From NCBI RefSeq assembly GCF_023954305.1, contig NZ_JAMLIG010000004.1, positions 62,001 through 126,000 on the forward strand: a stretch of 64,000 nt of DNA, read 5' to 3'. Positions 45,625 through 54,682 of this stretch are shown one piece after another. How positions within the stretch are numbered: the first letter of the stretch is position 1; each line of letters starts with the position of its first letter. The notes below the pieces were generated by a model. The model ran no database searches and had not been told where the DNA came from. It was given only the letters and a program-made list of their open reading frames with translations. The position numbers and the translations under genes were made by a program. This DNA is from Mesorhizobium sp. GTDB lineage: Bacteria; Pseudomonadota; Alphaproteobacteria; Rhizobiales; Rhizobiaceae.

Positions 45625-46116
45625 ATGTTGATCTCACACTCCACCCGCAGACGACTGCTCGAACGCGCCCGCCAGTTCTTCGGCGGCATGCCGTGCCGGG
45701 TTCAGGTCGCCGCCCTGCCTTGGCGGCTGTCCGGCGGCGATGTGGAGGTCATGCTGGTGACGAGCCGCGGAACCGGCCGCTGGGTGTTGCCCAAAGGCTG
45801 GCCGGAAGCCTCCGAAAAGCTGGCCGAGGCAGCCGCCCGCGAGGCAGCGGAGGAAGCCGGCATTTCCGGCGGGATCGCCGAACGCGAGGCGGGCAGATTC
45901 TACTACGAGAAGGTCCTCCCCTCCGGCCTCGAATGGCACTGCGAGGTGCACGTCTTCCCGCTCGAGGTCGACACCGTTGCCGACAAATGGCCCGAGATGA
46001 AGAAGCGCAAGCGCCGGTGGTTCCGTGCCGTCGACGCCGCCAAACTCGTCGAGGAACGCGATCTGGCGGAACTAATCGCCCGTTTCGGCACTAATCCACG
46101 ACAAATCGCCGCCTGA
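45625..46116 (+). CDS. Nudix hydrolase
   Basis: A 163-residue protein with a complete Nudix box from Gly58 to about residue 80 (GWPEASEKLAEAAAREAAEE followed by AGI), matching Gx5Ex7REUxEExGU. The substrate is a nucleoside-diphosphate-linked compound and cannot be specified; Arg-rich N-terminus and KKRKRRW towards the C-terminus resemble the DIPP-like diphosphoinositol/diadenosine polyphosphate subgroup. The ribosome binding site is weak. It precedes the phosphate transporter by 101 bp. Confidence 0.9.
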   Translation: MLISHSTRRRLLERARQFFGGMPCRVQVAALPWRLSGGDVEVMLVTSRGTGRWVLPKGWPEASEKLAEAAAREAAEEAGISGGIAEREAGRFYYEKVLPSGLEWHCEVHVFPLEVDTVADKWPEMKKRKRRWFRAVDAAKLVEERDLAELIARFGTNPRQIAA

Positions 46117-46217
46117 ACCCGGTCGGTCATTGCCGGGCCGGGTGAAACCCCTTATCGCGCGCGGAAGTGCGGGCGATCGACGGCCGCGCAGGTCGTCAGG
46201 ATTGGATCAGCTGGACG

Positions 46218-47783
46218 ATGGCAGTTTCCGCCGAACTCGCCCGCAAGGAAACGCTCGACAAGGATCTTGAAAAGATCGTCTCCGTCGAGGAGGCGGCCGG
46301 CGTCCTGTCGCGCGGGCTGGTCGCACCCGGCCTCGCACTGCTCTTCATCGCCCTCGCCTCCGCGGCCACATCGATCTACGTCGTCGGCCAACCGGGCGCG
46401 GTGGTGATCATCGCCGCCGCGGCGATCGGCGGCTACATGGCGCTCAACATCGGCGCCAACGACGTCGCCAACAATGTCAGCGCCGCAGTCGGCGCGCGCG
46501 CGCTGACGCTGGCCAGCGCGCTGGTCATGGCGGCGATCTTCGAGACCGCGGGCGCGCTGATCGCCGGGGGCGACGTCGTCGAAACGATCTCCAAGGGGAT
46601 CATCGATCCGGCGCTTGTGGCCGATGCGAACACGTTCATCCGGCTCATGCTCGGCGCGCTCATCTCTTCGGCTCTGTGGATCAATCTTGCCACCTGGATC
46701 GGCGCTCCGGTGTCGACCACCCACTCCGTCGTCGGCGGCGTGCTCGGCGCCGGCGTGGCGGCGGCCGGCATGGCCTCGGTCGACTGGAGCGTCATGGGCG
46801 CGATCGCGGCGTCCTGGGTCGTCTCCCCGCTGGTCGGCGGGGCCATCGCCGCCCTGTTCCTGTTCTTCATCAAGTCGACCATCATCTACCAGGACGACAA
46901 GCTCACCGCCGCGCGGCGCTGGGTGCCGGTGCTGATCGCCATCATGGCGGGTTCCTTCACCGCCTATCTGGCGAGCAAGGGCCTCGGCCGTATCATCAAG
47001 CTCGACAGCTTGACGCTCTCCGCCCTCGCTGTCGGCTCGACCGCGCTGTTCTGGGTCGTCTCCCACCGCTACGTCGCCTGGCAGTCACGCGGCATGGAAA
47101 ACCGCAACCAGTCGCTGCGCAAGCTGTTCCGGCTGCCGCTGGTGATCTCGGCCGCACTCCTCTCCTTCGCCCACGGCGCCAACGACGTCGCCAACGCGGT
47201 CGGGCCGCTCGCCGCGATCGTCTCGGCCGCCCAGGGCGGCGGCGTCGAGGCCAAGGTCGGCATACCGCTCTGGGTCATGCTCATCGGCGCGCTCGGCATC
47301 TCGATCGGCCTGATCCTGTTCGGCCCGAAGCTCATCCGCATGGTCGGCGAGCAGATCACCAAACTCAACCCGATGCGCGCCTTCTGCGTGGCGCTGTCGG
47401 CAGCGCTGACCGTCATCGTCGCCTCGGGTCTGGGCATGCCGGTCAGTTCCACCCACATCGCCGTCGGCGCGGTGTTCGGCGTCGGCTTCTTCCGCGAATG
47501 GTACACGGCCAACTCGCCGCGCCGGCGCGCCTATCTCGAGCGCAAGATGGCCCGACGCCGCGCCGAGCGCGAAGCATCGGTCGGAGCGATTGCCGAGGTG
47601 CTCGCCGACGAGGCCGATCTCGACAACGGCGTCTCGCCGCCGGTCTCCCGCGACGAGATCATCCGCCGCAACCTGGTGCGCCGCGCCCATGTGCGCACTA
47701 TCGTCGCCGCGTGGGTGACCACCGTGCCTGCCTCCGCACTCCTCGCCATCGGTGCCTTCCACCTCATCGGCCTGGTGTTCTGA
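46218..47783 (+). CDS. pit: Inorganic phosphate transporter (Pit family)
   Basis: A 521-residue inner-membrane protein with about ten to twelve helices. The two PHO-4 signatures are GANDVANNVSAAVG and GANDVANAVGPLAA, followed by the paired STTHSVVGG and SSTHIAVG segments. It imports phosphate by ion symport. A charged loop of about 60 residues (REWYTANSPRRRAYLERK onward) lies before the last helix, as in rhizobial Pit proteins. No PhoU-like partner gene is adjacent. Confidence 0.92.
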   Translation: MAVSAELARKETLDKDLEKIVSVEEAAGVLSRGLVAPGLALLFIALASAATSIYVVGQPGAVVIIAAAAIGGYMALNIGANDVANNVSAAVGARALTLASALVMAAIFETAGALIAGGDVVETISKGIIDPALVADANTFIRLMLGALISSALWINLATWIGAPVSTTHSVVGGVLGAGVAAAGMASVDWSVMGAIAASWVVSPLVGGAIAALFLFFIKSTIIYQDDKLTAARRWVPVLIAIMAGSFTAYLASKGLGRIIKLDSLTLSALAVGSTALFWVVSHRYVAWQSRGMENRNQSLRKLFRLPLVISAALLSFAHGANDVANAVGPLAAIVSAAQGGGVEAKVGIPLWVMLIGALGISIGLILFGPKLIRMVGEQITKLNPMRAFCVALSAALTVIVASGLGMPVSSTHIAVGAVFGVGFFREWYTANSPRRRAYLERKMARRRAEREASVGAIAEVLADEADLDNGVSPPVSRDEIIRRNLVRRAHVRTIVAAWVTTVPASALLAIGAFHLIGLVF

Positions 47784-47800
47784 AGGCGGCGTGGTCCCCG

Positions 47801-47809
47801 TTATCCACA
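47801..47809 (+). promoter_or_regulatory. DnaA box upstream of nrdJ
   Basis: TTATCCACA matches the DnaA 9-mer consensus exactly. It lies 535 bp before the nrdJ start and 8 bp before an NrdR-like palindrome. A single box can arise by chance, but the setting before a ribonucleotide reductase gene makes regulatory use plausible. Confidence 0.45.
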
Positions 47810-47816
47810 CGCATCC

Positions 47817-47832
47817 CCACAAGATGTTGTGG
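47817..47832. promoter_or_regulatory. NrdR-box-like palindrome
   Basis: CCACAAGATGTTGTGG, with seven of eight base pairs matching, resembles the NrdR box consensus ACACwATATwTwGTGT at its CAC/GTG arms. Weaker candidates are ATACTATATTTAGTGT at 48064-48079 and ACGCTATATTTGGGGA at 48312-48327. None is paired at the 31-32 bp spacing usual for NrdR, so assignment is tentative. Confidence 0.4.
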
Positions 47833-48343
47833 TCATAAATCTCGTACAAACGAATCGTTGACGCTTCCGTCCGAGTCGTCTTTTATTGGATATGCACCCC
47901 TGTTGAGGGCGCGGCGCAGGCTCCGGCCCAAGCCAGTTCTTCCCCGATTGATGCGTTTTTCCCCCGACCGAAACCGCTTTGCGGCGGGTCGTTCGGCTGC
48001 GGATTCCTATGCCTGCCAGGACGGGAAAACGGAACGATTTCGGGTGGCGTAAAGAGGTTGTTAATACTATATTTAGTGTTTGCGGGGGATAGTCGATACC
48101 AGATAAAGGAATGGTCTCGCGAGGCGGGAATCACTCCAAGGTATCGGAGGAAGGGCAGCGGAGCCGTTCTGGCCATCGCCGGGGACGCCTTTTCGAGGGG
48201 GCGGACCGGGCAGGCCGACCGGGGTGAAAAAGGGACGTCGCGGGCCGTGGCGGCAGCGGCGGAACAGGACAGGGCGACATCGCAGATTCCGGAGGCGGAT
48301 GGCTGTGGATGACGCTATATTTGGGGACCGAAGGACCAATACG

Positions 48344-51300
48344 ATGCGGATCGAACGGCGTTTCACCAAGGATGGCCAGAATGGCCAGGGATCGGCGGCC
48401 TATGCGGAGATCGAATTCCGCAAGGCGCTGTCCGAAATCAAGAACCCCGACGGCTCGGTGGTCTTCCGCCTCGCCGACATCGACGTGCCGGCGCAGTTCA
48501 GCCAGGTCGCGACGGATGTTCTCGCCCAGAAATATTTCCGCAAGGCCGGCGTCCCCGCGCGCCTGAAGAAGGTCGAGGAGAACGACGTCCCCTCCTTCCT
48601 GTGGCGCTCCGTGCCCGACGAGGCCGAACTCGCCAAGCTGCCCGAGAACGAGCGCTACGGTTCCGAGACCGATGCCCGCCAGGTCTTCGACCGGCTCGCC
48701 GGCACCTGGACCTACTGGGGCTGGAAGGGCGGCTATTTCGCCTCCGAGGACGACGCCCGCGCCTTCCGCGACGAGCTCGCCTACATGCTGGCCACCCAGC
48801 GCGTCGCCCCCAATTCGCCGCAGTGGTTCAACACCGGCCTGCACTGGGCCTATGGCATCGACGGTCCCGGCCAGGGCCATTTCTACGTCGACCCGTTCAC
48901 CGGCAAGCTGACCAAGTCGAAGTCGGCCTACGAGCATCCGCAGCCGCATGCCTGCTTCATCCAGTCGGTCGCCGACGACCTCGTCAACGAGGGCGGCATC
49001 ATGGATCTGTGGGTGCGCGAAGCCCGCCTGTTCAAATACGGCTCCGGCACCGGCTCCAACTTCTCCCATCTGCGCGGCGAGGGCGAAAAGCTCTCCGGCG
49101 GCGGCCGCTCGTCGGGCCTGATGTCCTTCCTCAAGATCGGCGACCGCGCCGCCGGCGCCATCAAGTCGGGTGGCACGACCCGCCGCGCCGCCAAGATGGT
49201 CGTCGTCGACATCGACCATCCCGACATTGAGGACTACATCGACTGGAAGGTGAAGGAGGAGCAGAAGGTCGCTTCGCTGGTCACCGGCTCCAAGATCGTC
49301 AAGAAGCACATGACCGCCGTGATGAAGGCCTGCGTCAATTGCGAGGGGCCGGACGGCGACTGCTACGACCCCAACCGCAACCCGGCGCTGAAGCGCGCCG
49401 TCAAGGATGCCAAGAAGGACGGCGTGCCTGAAAACTACGTCCAGCGCGTCATCCAGTTCGCGCGCCAGGGCTACACCTCGATCGAGTTCAAGACCTACGA
49501 CACCGACTGGGATTCGGAGGCCTATCTCACGGTCTCGGGCCAGAACTCCAACAATTCCGTCTCGCTGAAGGACGACTTCCTGCGCGCCGTCGAGACCGAC
49601 GGATCGTGGAACCTCACCGCCCGCAAGGACGGCAAGGTGCTGAAGACGCTGAAAGCCCGCGATCTGTGGGAAAAGATCGGCTACGCCGCCTGGGCGTCGG
49701 CGGATCCCGGCCTGCATTTCAACACGACGATGAACGACTGGCACACCTGTGCGAGTGCCGGTGCAATCCGCGCCAGCAACCCGTGCTCGGAATACATGTT
49801 CCTCGACGACACGGCCTGCAACCTCGCCTCGATCAACCTCCTGCCCTACCGCATGGAGAACGGCGAAATCGACATCGCGGCCTACGAGCACACCGTGCGG
49901 CTGTGGACCATCGTGCTCGAAATCTCGGTCATGATGGCGCAGTTCCCATCGAAGGAGATCGCCAAGCTCTCCTACGAATACCGCACCCTCGGCCTCGGCT
50001 ACGCCAATATCGGCGGCCTCCTGATGACCTCGGGCATTCCCTATGATTCCGACGAGGGCCGCGCCATCTGCGCCTCGCTCACCGCGATCATGACGGGTGT
50101 GGCCTATGCCACCTCGGCCGAGATGGCGGGCGAGCTCGGTCCGTTCCCCGACTATGAGCGCAATGCCGCCAACATGCTGCGCGTCATGCGCAACCACCGC
50201 CGCGCCGCCTATGGCGAGGCCGCCGGCTACGAGGCGCTGTCGGTCGCGCCGGTGCCGCTCGTCGCCGCGGATCTCAGGCAGCCGGCGCTCGGCGAGCATG
50301 CGAAAGCCGCCTGGGACCGCGCCATCGCGCTCGGCGAGACGCACGGCTACCGCAACGCCCAGGCCACCGTGATTGCGCCCACCGGCACGATCGGCCTCGT
50401 CATGGACTGCGACACCACCGGCATCGAACCCGACTTCGCGCTGGTCAAGTTCAAGAAGCTCGCCGGCGGCGGCTACTTCAAGATCATCAACCGCGCCGTT
50501 CCGGAAGCTTTGCGCACGCTCGGCTATTCGGAGAGCCAGATCGCCGAGATCGAGGCCTATGCGGTCGGCCACGGCAATTTGAACCAGGCGCCCGGCGTCA
50601 ATCCCGGCTCGCTCAAGGCCAAGGGCTTCACCGACGAGAAGATCGCGGCGGTCAACGCGGCACTCGGCTCCGCCTTCGACATCAAGTTCGTCTTCAACCA
50701 GTGGACGCTGGGGGCGGACTGGGTGAAGCAGACCTTCGGCTTCACCGACGAGCAGCTGAACGACTTCTCCTTCGAGATGCTGCCGGCGCTCGGCTTCACC
50801 AAGAAGGAGATCGAGGCCGCCAACATCCATGTCTGCGGCGCAATGACGCTCGAGGGCGCGCCCTTCCTGAAGGCCGAGCACCTGCCCGTCTTCGACTGCG
50901 CCAACCCGTGCGGCAAGATCGGCAAGCGCTATCTCTCGGTCGAGAGCCACATCCGCATGATGGCGGCGGCCCAGCCCTTCATTTCGGGGGCCATTTCCAA
51001 GACGATCAACATGCCGAACGAGGCGACCGTCGAGGACTGCAAGAACGCCTACATGCTGTCCTGGAAGCTGGCGCTGAAGGCCAACGCGCTCTACCGCGAC
51101 GGCTCCAAACTCTCCCAGCCGCTCAACGCCTCGCTGATCGCCGACGAGGAGGACGACGAGGAGGATCAGGTCGAGGCGCTGGTCGCCGCACCCGCGGCCG
51201 CCAAGGCGGTGCAGGTCACCGAACGCATCGTCGAGCGCATCGTCGAGCGCGTCGTGCGCGACCGCGAGAAGTTGCCGAACCGCCGCCAGGGCTACACCCA

Positions 51301-52198
51301 GAAGGCAGTGGTCGGCGGCCACAAGGTCTATCTGCGCACCGGCGAGTTCGGCGACGGTCGTCTTGGCGAGATCTTCATCGACATGCACAAGGAAGGTGCC
51401 GCCTTCCGCGCCATGATGAACAATTTCGCCATCGCCATCTCGCTCGGCCTGCAATACGGCGTGCCGCTCGAGGAATATGTCGAGGCCTTCACCTTCACCA
51501 AGTTCGAGCCGGCCGGCATGGTCCAGGGCAACGACGCGATCAAGAATGCCACGTCGATCCTCGACTACGTCTTCCGCGAGTTGGCCGTCTCCTATCTGGC
51601 GCGCCACGACCTCGCCCATGTCGACACGTCCGATTTCGGCAACACGGCGCTCGGGCGCGGCATTTCGGAGGGCAAGACCAACCTCGTCTCCACCGGCTGG
51701 ACGCGCGGCTACAAGCCGACGCTGGTCTCGGGCAAGGGCAACGACGCGAAGGGCTTTGCCGACGGCGGCGCCGGTCCCTCGCCCGCCGCCTCGCCGGTCC
51801 GTGCCACGACGACGGCGCTCGGCGGCTCCAACGTGCGCGCCTTCTCCGGCAGCACGGTGACGGCGCTCAAGACCGTCTCGTCGGAGCGCGTCGAGGAGAC
51901 CGTGGCGTTCAAGCGCGACTACGAGGAGCGCGCCGCCGAGTTCGCGGAAGAGATCGCCGACGAGAACCACCCCGACCTGTTCGAGGACGACGCGCCGTCG
52001 GCCACGACCGCGCTGTTCTCCGACAAGGCGCAGGCCGACGCCGCCGCCGCCAAGGCCGTCGCCAACGACCGCCGCGTCAAGTCGCTGATGCAGGGCTACA
52101 CCGGCAACATGTGCACCGAGTGCCAGAACTACACGATGGTCCGGAACGGCACCTGCGAGAAGTGCGATACGTGCGGGGCGACGAGCGGGTGTAGCTGA
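48344..52198 (+). CDS. nrdJ: Adenosylcobalamin-dependent (class II) ribonucleotide reductase
   Basis: A 1284-residue single-chain class II enzyme, the length usual in rhizobia. Signature segments include KYFRKAGVPARLKKVEE near the N-terminus, NPCSEYMFLDDTACNLAS in the active-site barrel, and APTGTIGLVMDCDTTGIEPD. The Cys-rich C-terminal tail (CTECQNYTM...CEKCDTCGATSGCS) forms the zinc-ribbon/redox end. It reduces ribonucleotides to deoxyribonucleotides using adenosylcobalamin, with or without oxygen. ATG at 48344 matches the family start (MRIERRFTK) and has AAGGA upstream. Confidence 0.96.
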   Translation: MRIERRFTKDGQNGQGSAAYAEIEFRKALSEIKNPDGSVVFRLADIDVPAQFSQVATDVLAQKYFRKAGVPARLKKVEENDVPSFLWRSVPDEAELAKLPENERYGSETDARQVFDRLAGTWTYWGWKGGYFASEDDARAFRDELAYMLATQRVAPNSPQWFNTGLHWAYGIDGPGQGHFYVDPFTGKLTKSKSAYEHPQPHACFIQSVADDLVNEGGIMDLWVREARLFKYGSGTGSNFSHLRGEGEKLSGGGRSSGLMSFLKIGDRAAGAIKSGGTTRRAAKMVVVDIDHPDIEDYIDWKVKEEQKVASLVTGSKIVKKHMTAVMKACVNCEGPDGDCYDPNRNPALKRAVKDAKKDGVPENYVQRVIQFARQGYTSIEFKTYDTDWDSEAYLTVSGQNSNNSVSLKDDFLRAVETDGSWNLTARKDGKVLKTLKARDLWEKIGYAAWASADPGLHFNTTMNDWHTCASAGAIRASNPCSEYMFLDDTACNLASINLLPYRMENGEIDIAAYEHTVRLWTIVLEISVMMAQFPSKEIAKLSYEYRTLGLGYANIGGLLMTSGIPYDSDEGRAICASLTAIMTGVAYATSAEMAGELGPFPDYERNAANMLRVMRNHRRAAYGEAAGYEALSVAPVPLVAADLRQPALGEHAKAAWDRAIALGETHGYRNAQATVIAPTGTIGLVMDCDTTGIEPDFALVKFKKLAGGGYFKIINRAVPEALRTLGYSESQIAEIEAYAVGHGNLNQAPGVNPGSLKAKGFTDEKIAAVNAALGSAFDIKFVFNQWTLGADWVKQTFGFTDEQLNDFSFEMLPALGFTKKEIEAANIHVCGAMTLEGAPFLKAEHLPVFDCANPCGKIGKRYLSVESHIRMMAAAQPFISGAISKTINMPNEATVEDCKNAYMLSWKLALKANALYRDGSKLSQPLNASLIADEEDDEEDQVEALVAAPAAAKAVQVTERIVERIVERVVRDREKLPNRRQGYTQKAVVGGHKVYLRTGEFGDGRLGEIFIDMHKEGAAFRAMMNNFAIAISLGLQYGVPLEEYVEAFTFTKFEPAGMVQGNDAIKNATSILDYVFRELAVSYLARHDLAHVDTSDFGNTALGRGISEGKTNLVSTGWTRGYKPTLVSGKGNDAKGFADGGAGPSPAASPVRATTTALGGSNVRAFSGSTVTALKTVSSERVEETVAFKRDYEERAAEFAEEIADENHPDLFEDDAPSATTALFSDKAQADAAAAKAVANDRRVKSLMQGYTGNMCTECQNYTMVRNGTCEKCDTCGATSGCS

Positions 52199-52226
52199 GG
52201 GGGGGGGCCTGACTATCAATTTTGTA

Positions 52227-52260
52227 GTCCTCGGCTCAATTGCTCGATCGGGCCGAGGAC
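52227..52260. terminator. Hairpin after nrdJ
   Basis: A 9-bp stem (GTCCTCGGC / GCCGAGGAC) with a 16-nt loop lies 29 bp after the nrdJ stop, without a T-tract. It may be a transcription terminator or processing site. A run of nine G residues directly after the stop (52199-52207) precedes it. Confidence 0.45.
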
Positions 52261-52306
52261 CGTGATAGATTGGCTTGGGTCAGGCGCAACATCCTAGGAT
52301 ATCGCC

Positions 52307-52939
52307 ATGAAGTGCCCTAACTGCGGCGTAAGCTACGCCCGAAGAGTTCAGGAATTCTGGCTGCCTTGGAATGGTTCGTCATCTGATTGGAGATGTCGGA
52401 CTGATCGATGCCCAGAATGCTCGACGACCAACATTGAACTAGCTTATGAATCCACCGACGCATGGCGCATGGTGCAGCCTGCAGCAGCGAGCCGTGGGCC
52501 GGTACCCAGCTCGATACCATCCAATATTTCTTCTGATTACATAGAATCGTGCAACGTGCTGCCAATAAGCGCGAAGGCCTCGGCCGCCCTCTCGCGACGT
52601 TGCTTGCAGAACATACTCAACAGCCACGGTTACAAAGGACGAGATTTGTCAAAGCAGATCGATGCCTTGCTCAATGAGACTGATGCCTCCAAGGCTGTAG
52701 GAACAGCGCTACGTGATACCGTCGACGCAGTTCGCAATTTCGGTAACTTCTCAGCACATCCAATAGACGATCAAACGACTTTACAGATAATAGATGTAGA
52801 GCCCGAAGAAGCCGAGTGGTGCCTGCAAATTATTGAAGAGATGTTCGACCATTTCTATGTACGGCCCGCGCAGGCAGCAGCGCGCAAGGCTGCCTTGAAC
52901 GCAAAGCTCTCCGCGGCGGGGAAGCCGTTAGCCAAGTAG
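52307..52939 (+). CDS. Zinc-ribbon and DUF4145 domain protein
   Basis: A 210-residue protein. The N-terminus has a CPNC and CPEC pair (residues 3-6 and about 35-38) of a zinc ribbon. The rest matches DUF4145, with ISAKASAALSRRCLQNIL and later DAVRNFGNFSAHP, the family's conserved RNxGNxxAH-like segment. GC is clearly lower than neighbouring genes. DUF4145 domains are common in restriction and other defence contexts but also alone; function unknown. Next to a palindromic repeat on its 3' side. Confidence 0.78.
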   Translation: MKCPNCGVSYARRVQEFWLPWNGSSSDWRCRTDRCPECSTTNIELAYESTDAWRMVQPAAASRGPVPSSIPSNISSDYIESCNVLPISAKASAALSRRCLQNILNSHGYKGRDLSKQIDALLNETDASKAVGTALRDTVDAVRNFGNFSAHPIDDQTTLQIIDVEPEEAEWCLQIIEEMFDHFYVRPAQAAARKAALNAKLSAAGKPLAK

Positions 52940-52945
52940 CGACCT

Positions 52946-53141
52946 GTCCTTCTCCCCTTGTGGGAGAAGGTGGCCGAGCCGAGCGCAGCGAGGGCGAGGT
53001 CGGATGAGGGGTGCTGGACGAAGTGAGACGGTGGAGAAAGGGCGCTGACAGCACCCTTCCTGAAGCGCCCCGCTCCGTCCAACACCCCTCATCCGTCTCG
53101 GCCTGCGGCCGAGCCACCTTCTCCCACAAGGGGAGAAGGAC
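52946..53141. repeat. Palindromic intergenic repeat, copy 1
   Basis: About 196 bp, with outer arms GTCCTTCTCCCCTTGTGGGA and its near-reverse complement at the other end. The inner part carries GGATGAGGGGTGCTGGA and a matching TCCAACACCCCTCATCCG. It is strongly similar to the copy at 53588-53773. The composition and arms are those of the abundant rhizobial intergenic mosaic-type elements (RIME-like). Confidence 0.8.
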
Positions 53142-53164
53142 ACGCGCTCCATCGGACGGCGCTC

Positions 53165-53536
53165 TCATCGCCACGGCTGCAGCGTCGGATCACGCACGAA
53201 GGCGATGATCGTGTCGCATACGGCGTCCATCTCGCGCAGCACCTCTTCATTCCAGAACCGCAGCACGCGAAATCCCCTGGCATTGAGAAACCGCGTGCGG
53301 GCCGGATCGGAAACGCTCTCGCCGTGCTGGCCGCCGTCCACTTCGACGACCAGCTTCGCCCTGGCGCAGAGGAAGTCGGCCGTATAGGGCGGAACCGGCA
53401 CCTGCCGGCGGAATTTCGCCCCGTCGAGCCTCCTGTCCCGCAGTTCCTCCCACAGCCGATCCTCGGCATCGGTCGGTTCCCGCCGCTGCGAGCGGGCGAA
53501 TTCGCGCTTCGAGAGTGGCACGGGTTCATGCGGCAT
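53165..53536 (-). CDS. DUF559 domain protein (endonuclease-like)
   Basis: A 123-residue protein matching DUF559: EPTDAEDRLWEELRDRRL, FRRQVPVPPYTADFLC and VEVDGGQHGE with the later RFWNEEVLREMDAV. The family resembles very-short-patch repair and PD-(D/E)xK nucleases; the acidic residues of the TADFLC and VEVDGGQH segments would be the active site. The ATG at 53536 was chosen for fit to the family. It is flanked on both sides by copies of the palindromic repeat, and such genes are often associated with mobile or repeated sequence. Confidence 0.86.
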   Translation of the reverse strand: MPHEPVPLSKREFARSQRREPTDAEDRLWEELRDRRLDGAKFRRQVPVPPYTADFLCARAKLVVEVDGGQHGESVSDPARTRFLNARGFRVLRFWNEEVLREMDAVCDTIIAFVRDPTLQPWR

Positions 53537-53587
53537 GCCCGGATGATAGTGCACGGGAGATCGGTCGAGAAGCGCAGCGACGCGCGC

Positions 53588-53773
53588 CTGTCCTTCCCCC
53601 CTTGTGGGGGAAGGTGGCTCGGCCGAAGGCCGGGACGGATGAGGGGTGCTGGAAGAAACGAGGCGCTCCAGGAAAAAGCGCTGACAGCGCCCACCTTCAA
53701 CCCTCCCGATCCGTCCAACACCCCTCATCCGACTCGGCCCTAGGGGCACCTTCTCCCACAAGGGGAGAAGGAC
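53588..53773. repeat. Palindromic intergenic repeat, copy 2
   Basis: About 186 bp in the same orientation as copy 1, with arms GTCCTTCCCCCCTTGTGGGG and CCCACAAGGGGAGAAGGAC. The inner GAGGGGTGCTGGA and TCCAACACCCCTCATCCG segments are shared. The two copies bracket the DUF559 gene. The element has long stems and could form a transcript hairpin. Confidence 0.8.
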
Positions 53774-53909
53774 ACGCGCCCTACCCCCGCCACCCCGCGG
53801 ATGTGCACCAATGGGGGCGGATGGCCGGCGCCTCCGCCCACTGCCTACTGCCGAACGCACGCTCCCTTAACCCCTCATGCCGCATCCTGCGCTCACGATG
53901 GAGGCGCGC

Positions 53910-54671
53910 ATGGCGGCGAATCGCAAGCGGACCGGCGGCAGGCCGGCAAAACGCAAGGGTGGCGGGCACGGCGCGGGCGCGCTCAGATCCTTCGGCCTCG
54001 TGGCGCTCGGCGCCGTCATGGCCCTGGCGGCGGTGGCCTGGACGGGCGTGCCCGACATCGACGCGCTGAAGCGGACGATCACCCGGCTCCAGCCGCCCGC
54101 CCGCGTCGAGCAGACGGCGACGTCCGAGCCGCGCTCCCGGGCGCCCGCCGCGAAACCCGACCGGTCGATCGAGACATCCGCGCTCCCCGTGCCCCGCCCG
54201 CCGAAGCCGGTGCCGGAGGCGCGGCGCGAGGCAAAGCCCCTTCCCGTCGTCGTGCGGCCCTCCGTCGGCCCGACGCCGAAGGCGGACATTCCCGGCCGCT
54301 CCGGCCGGGTCACCCATGTGTCCGGCCTGGCCTTTCCGGTCTGCGGCGAGGGCGGCGGCGGCAACTGCGTCGTCGACGGCGACACGTTCGTGCTGAACGG
54401 CAAGGCGATCCGCGTCGCCGACATCGACACGCCGGAGGCCGGCGATCCGAAATGCCGACGCGAGGCCGAGCTCGCGGCAAGGGCGACGCGCCGACTGCGC
54501 GATCTGCTGAACGCCGGGCCGCTCGACCTCGTCGCTCAGTCGCGCGACGAGGATGTCTACGGCCGCAAGCTGCGCACCGTGATGCGCGACGGCCGCTCGA
54601 TCGGCGACACGCTGATCGCCGAGGGGCTGGCGCGGCGCTGGACCGGCTCGAAGAAGAGCTGGTGCCTGTAG
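53910..54671 (+). CDS. Membrane-anchored thermonuclease (SNase) family protein
   Basis: A 253-residue protein. A basic N-terminus is followed by one membrane helix (about residues 27-45), a Pro/Arg-rich linker, and a SNase domain near the C-terminus. Catalytic residues follow the family spacing: D156/D158 (VVDGDTF), R168, D173 and E176 (RVADIDTPE), and R209 (YGRKL). It is probably a periplasmic nuclease, or a DNA/RNA-processing protein tethered to the inner membrane. The start at 53910 has GGAGG five bases upstream; longer in-frame starts exist. Confidence 0.85.
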   Translation: MAANRKRTGGRPAKRKGGGHGAGALRSFGLVALGAVMALAAVAWTGVPDIDALKRTITRLQPPARVEQTATSEPRSRAPAAKPDRSIETSALPVPRPPKPVPEARREAKPLPVVVRPSVGPTPKADIPGRSGRVTHVSGLAFPVCGEGGGGNCVVDGDTFVLNGKAIRVADIDTPEAGDPKCRREAELAARATRRLRDLLNAGPLDLVAQSRDEDVYGRKLRTVMRDGRSIGDTLIAEGLARRWTGSKKSWCL

Positions 54672-54682
54672 GGCCGGCCGCC

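Larger units (their letters stand above)
47784..48343. other. Long upstream region of nrdJ
   Basis: 560 bp between pit and nrdJ with no coding sequence that carries a recognisable domain. It contains a perfect DnaA box, an NrdR-like palindrome, an AT-rich segment near 48060-48080 and a hairpin around 47955-47990. No cobalamin riboswitch core (no B12 box) was found. An in-frame extension of nrdJ upstream exists but does not fit the family start. Confidence 0.6.

Noticed and set aside
47784..48343. Cobalamin riboswitch before nrdJ
   Set aside because: Looked for because the enzyme uses B12, but no B12 box or other core segments were found.
52199..52207. Run of nine G residues after nrdJ as a phase-variation tract
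   Set aside because: It lies after the stop codon and affects no start or promoter that could be seen; may also be a length-uncertain homopolymer.
48131..52219. Open frame of 1362 codons antisense to nrdJ
   Set aside because: A mirror of strongly GC-biased codons in nrdJ; no domain or start signal.
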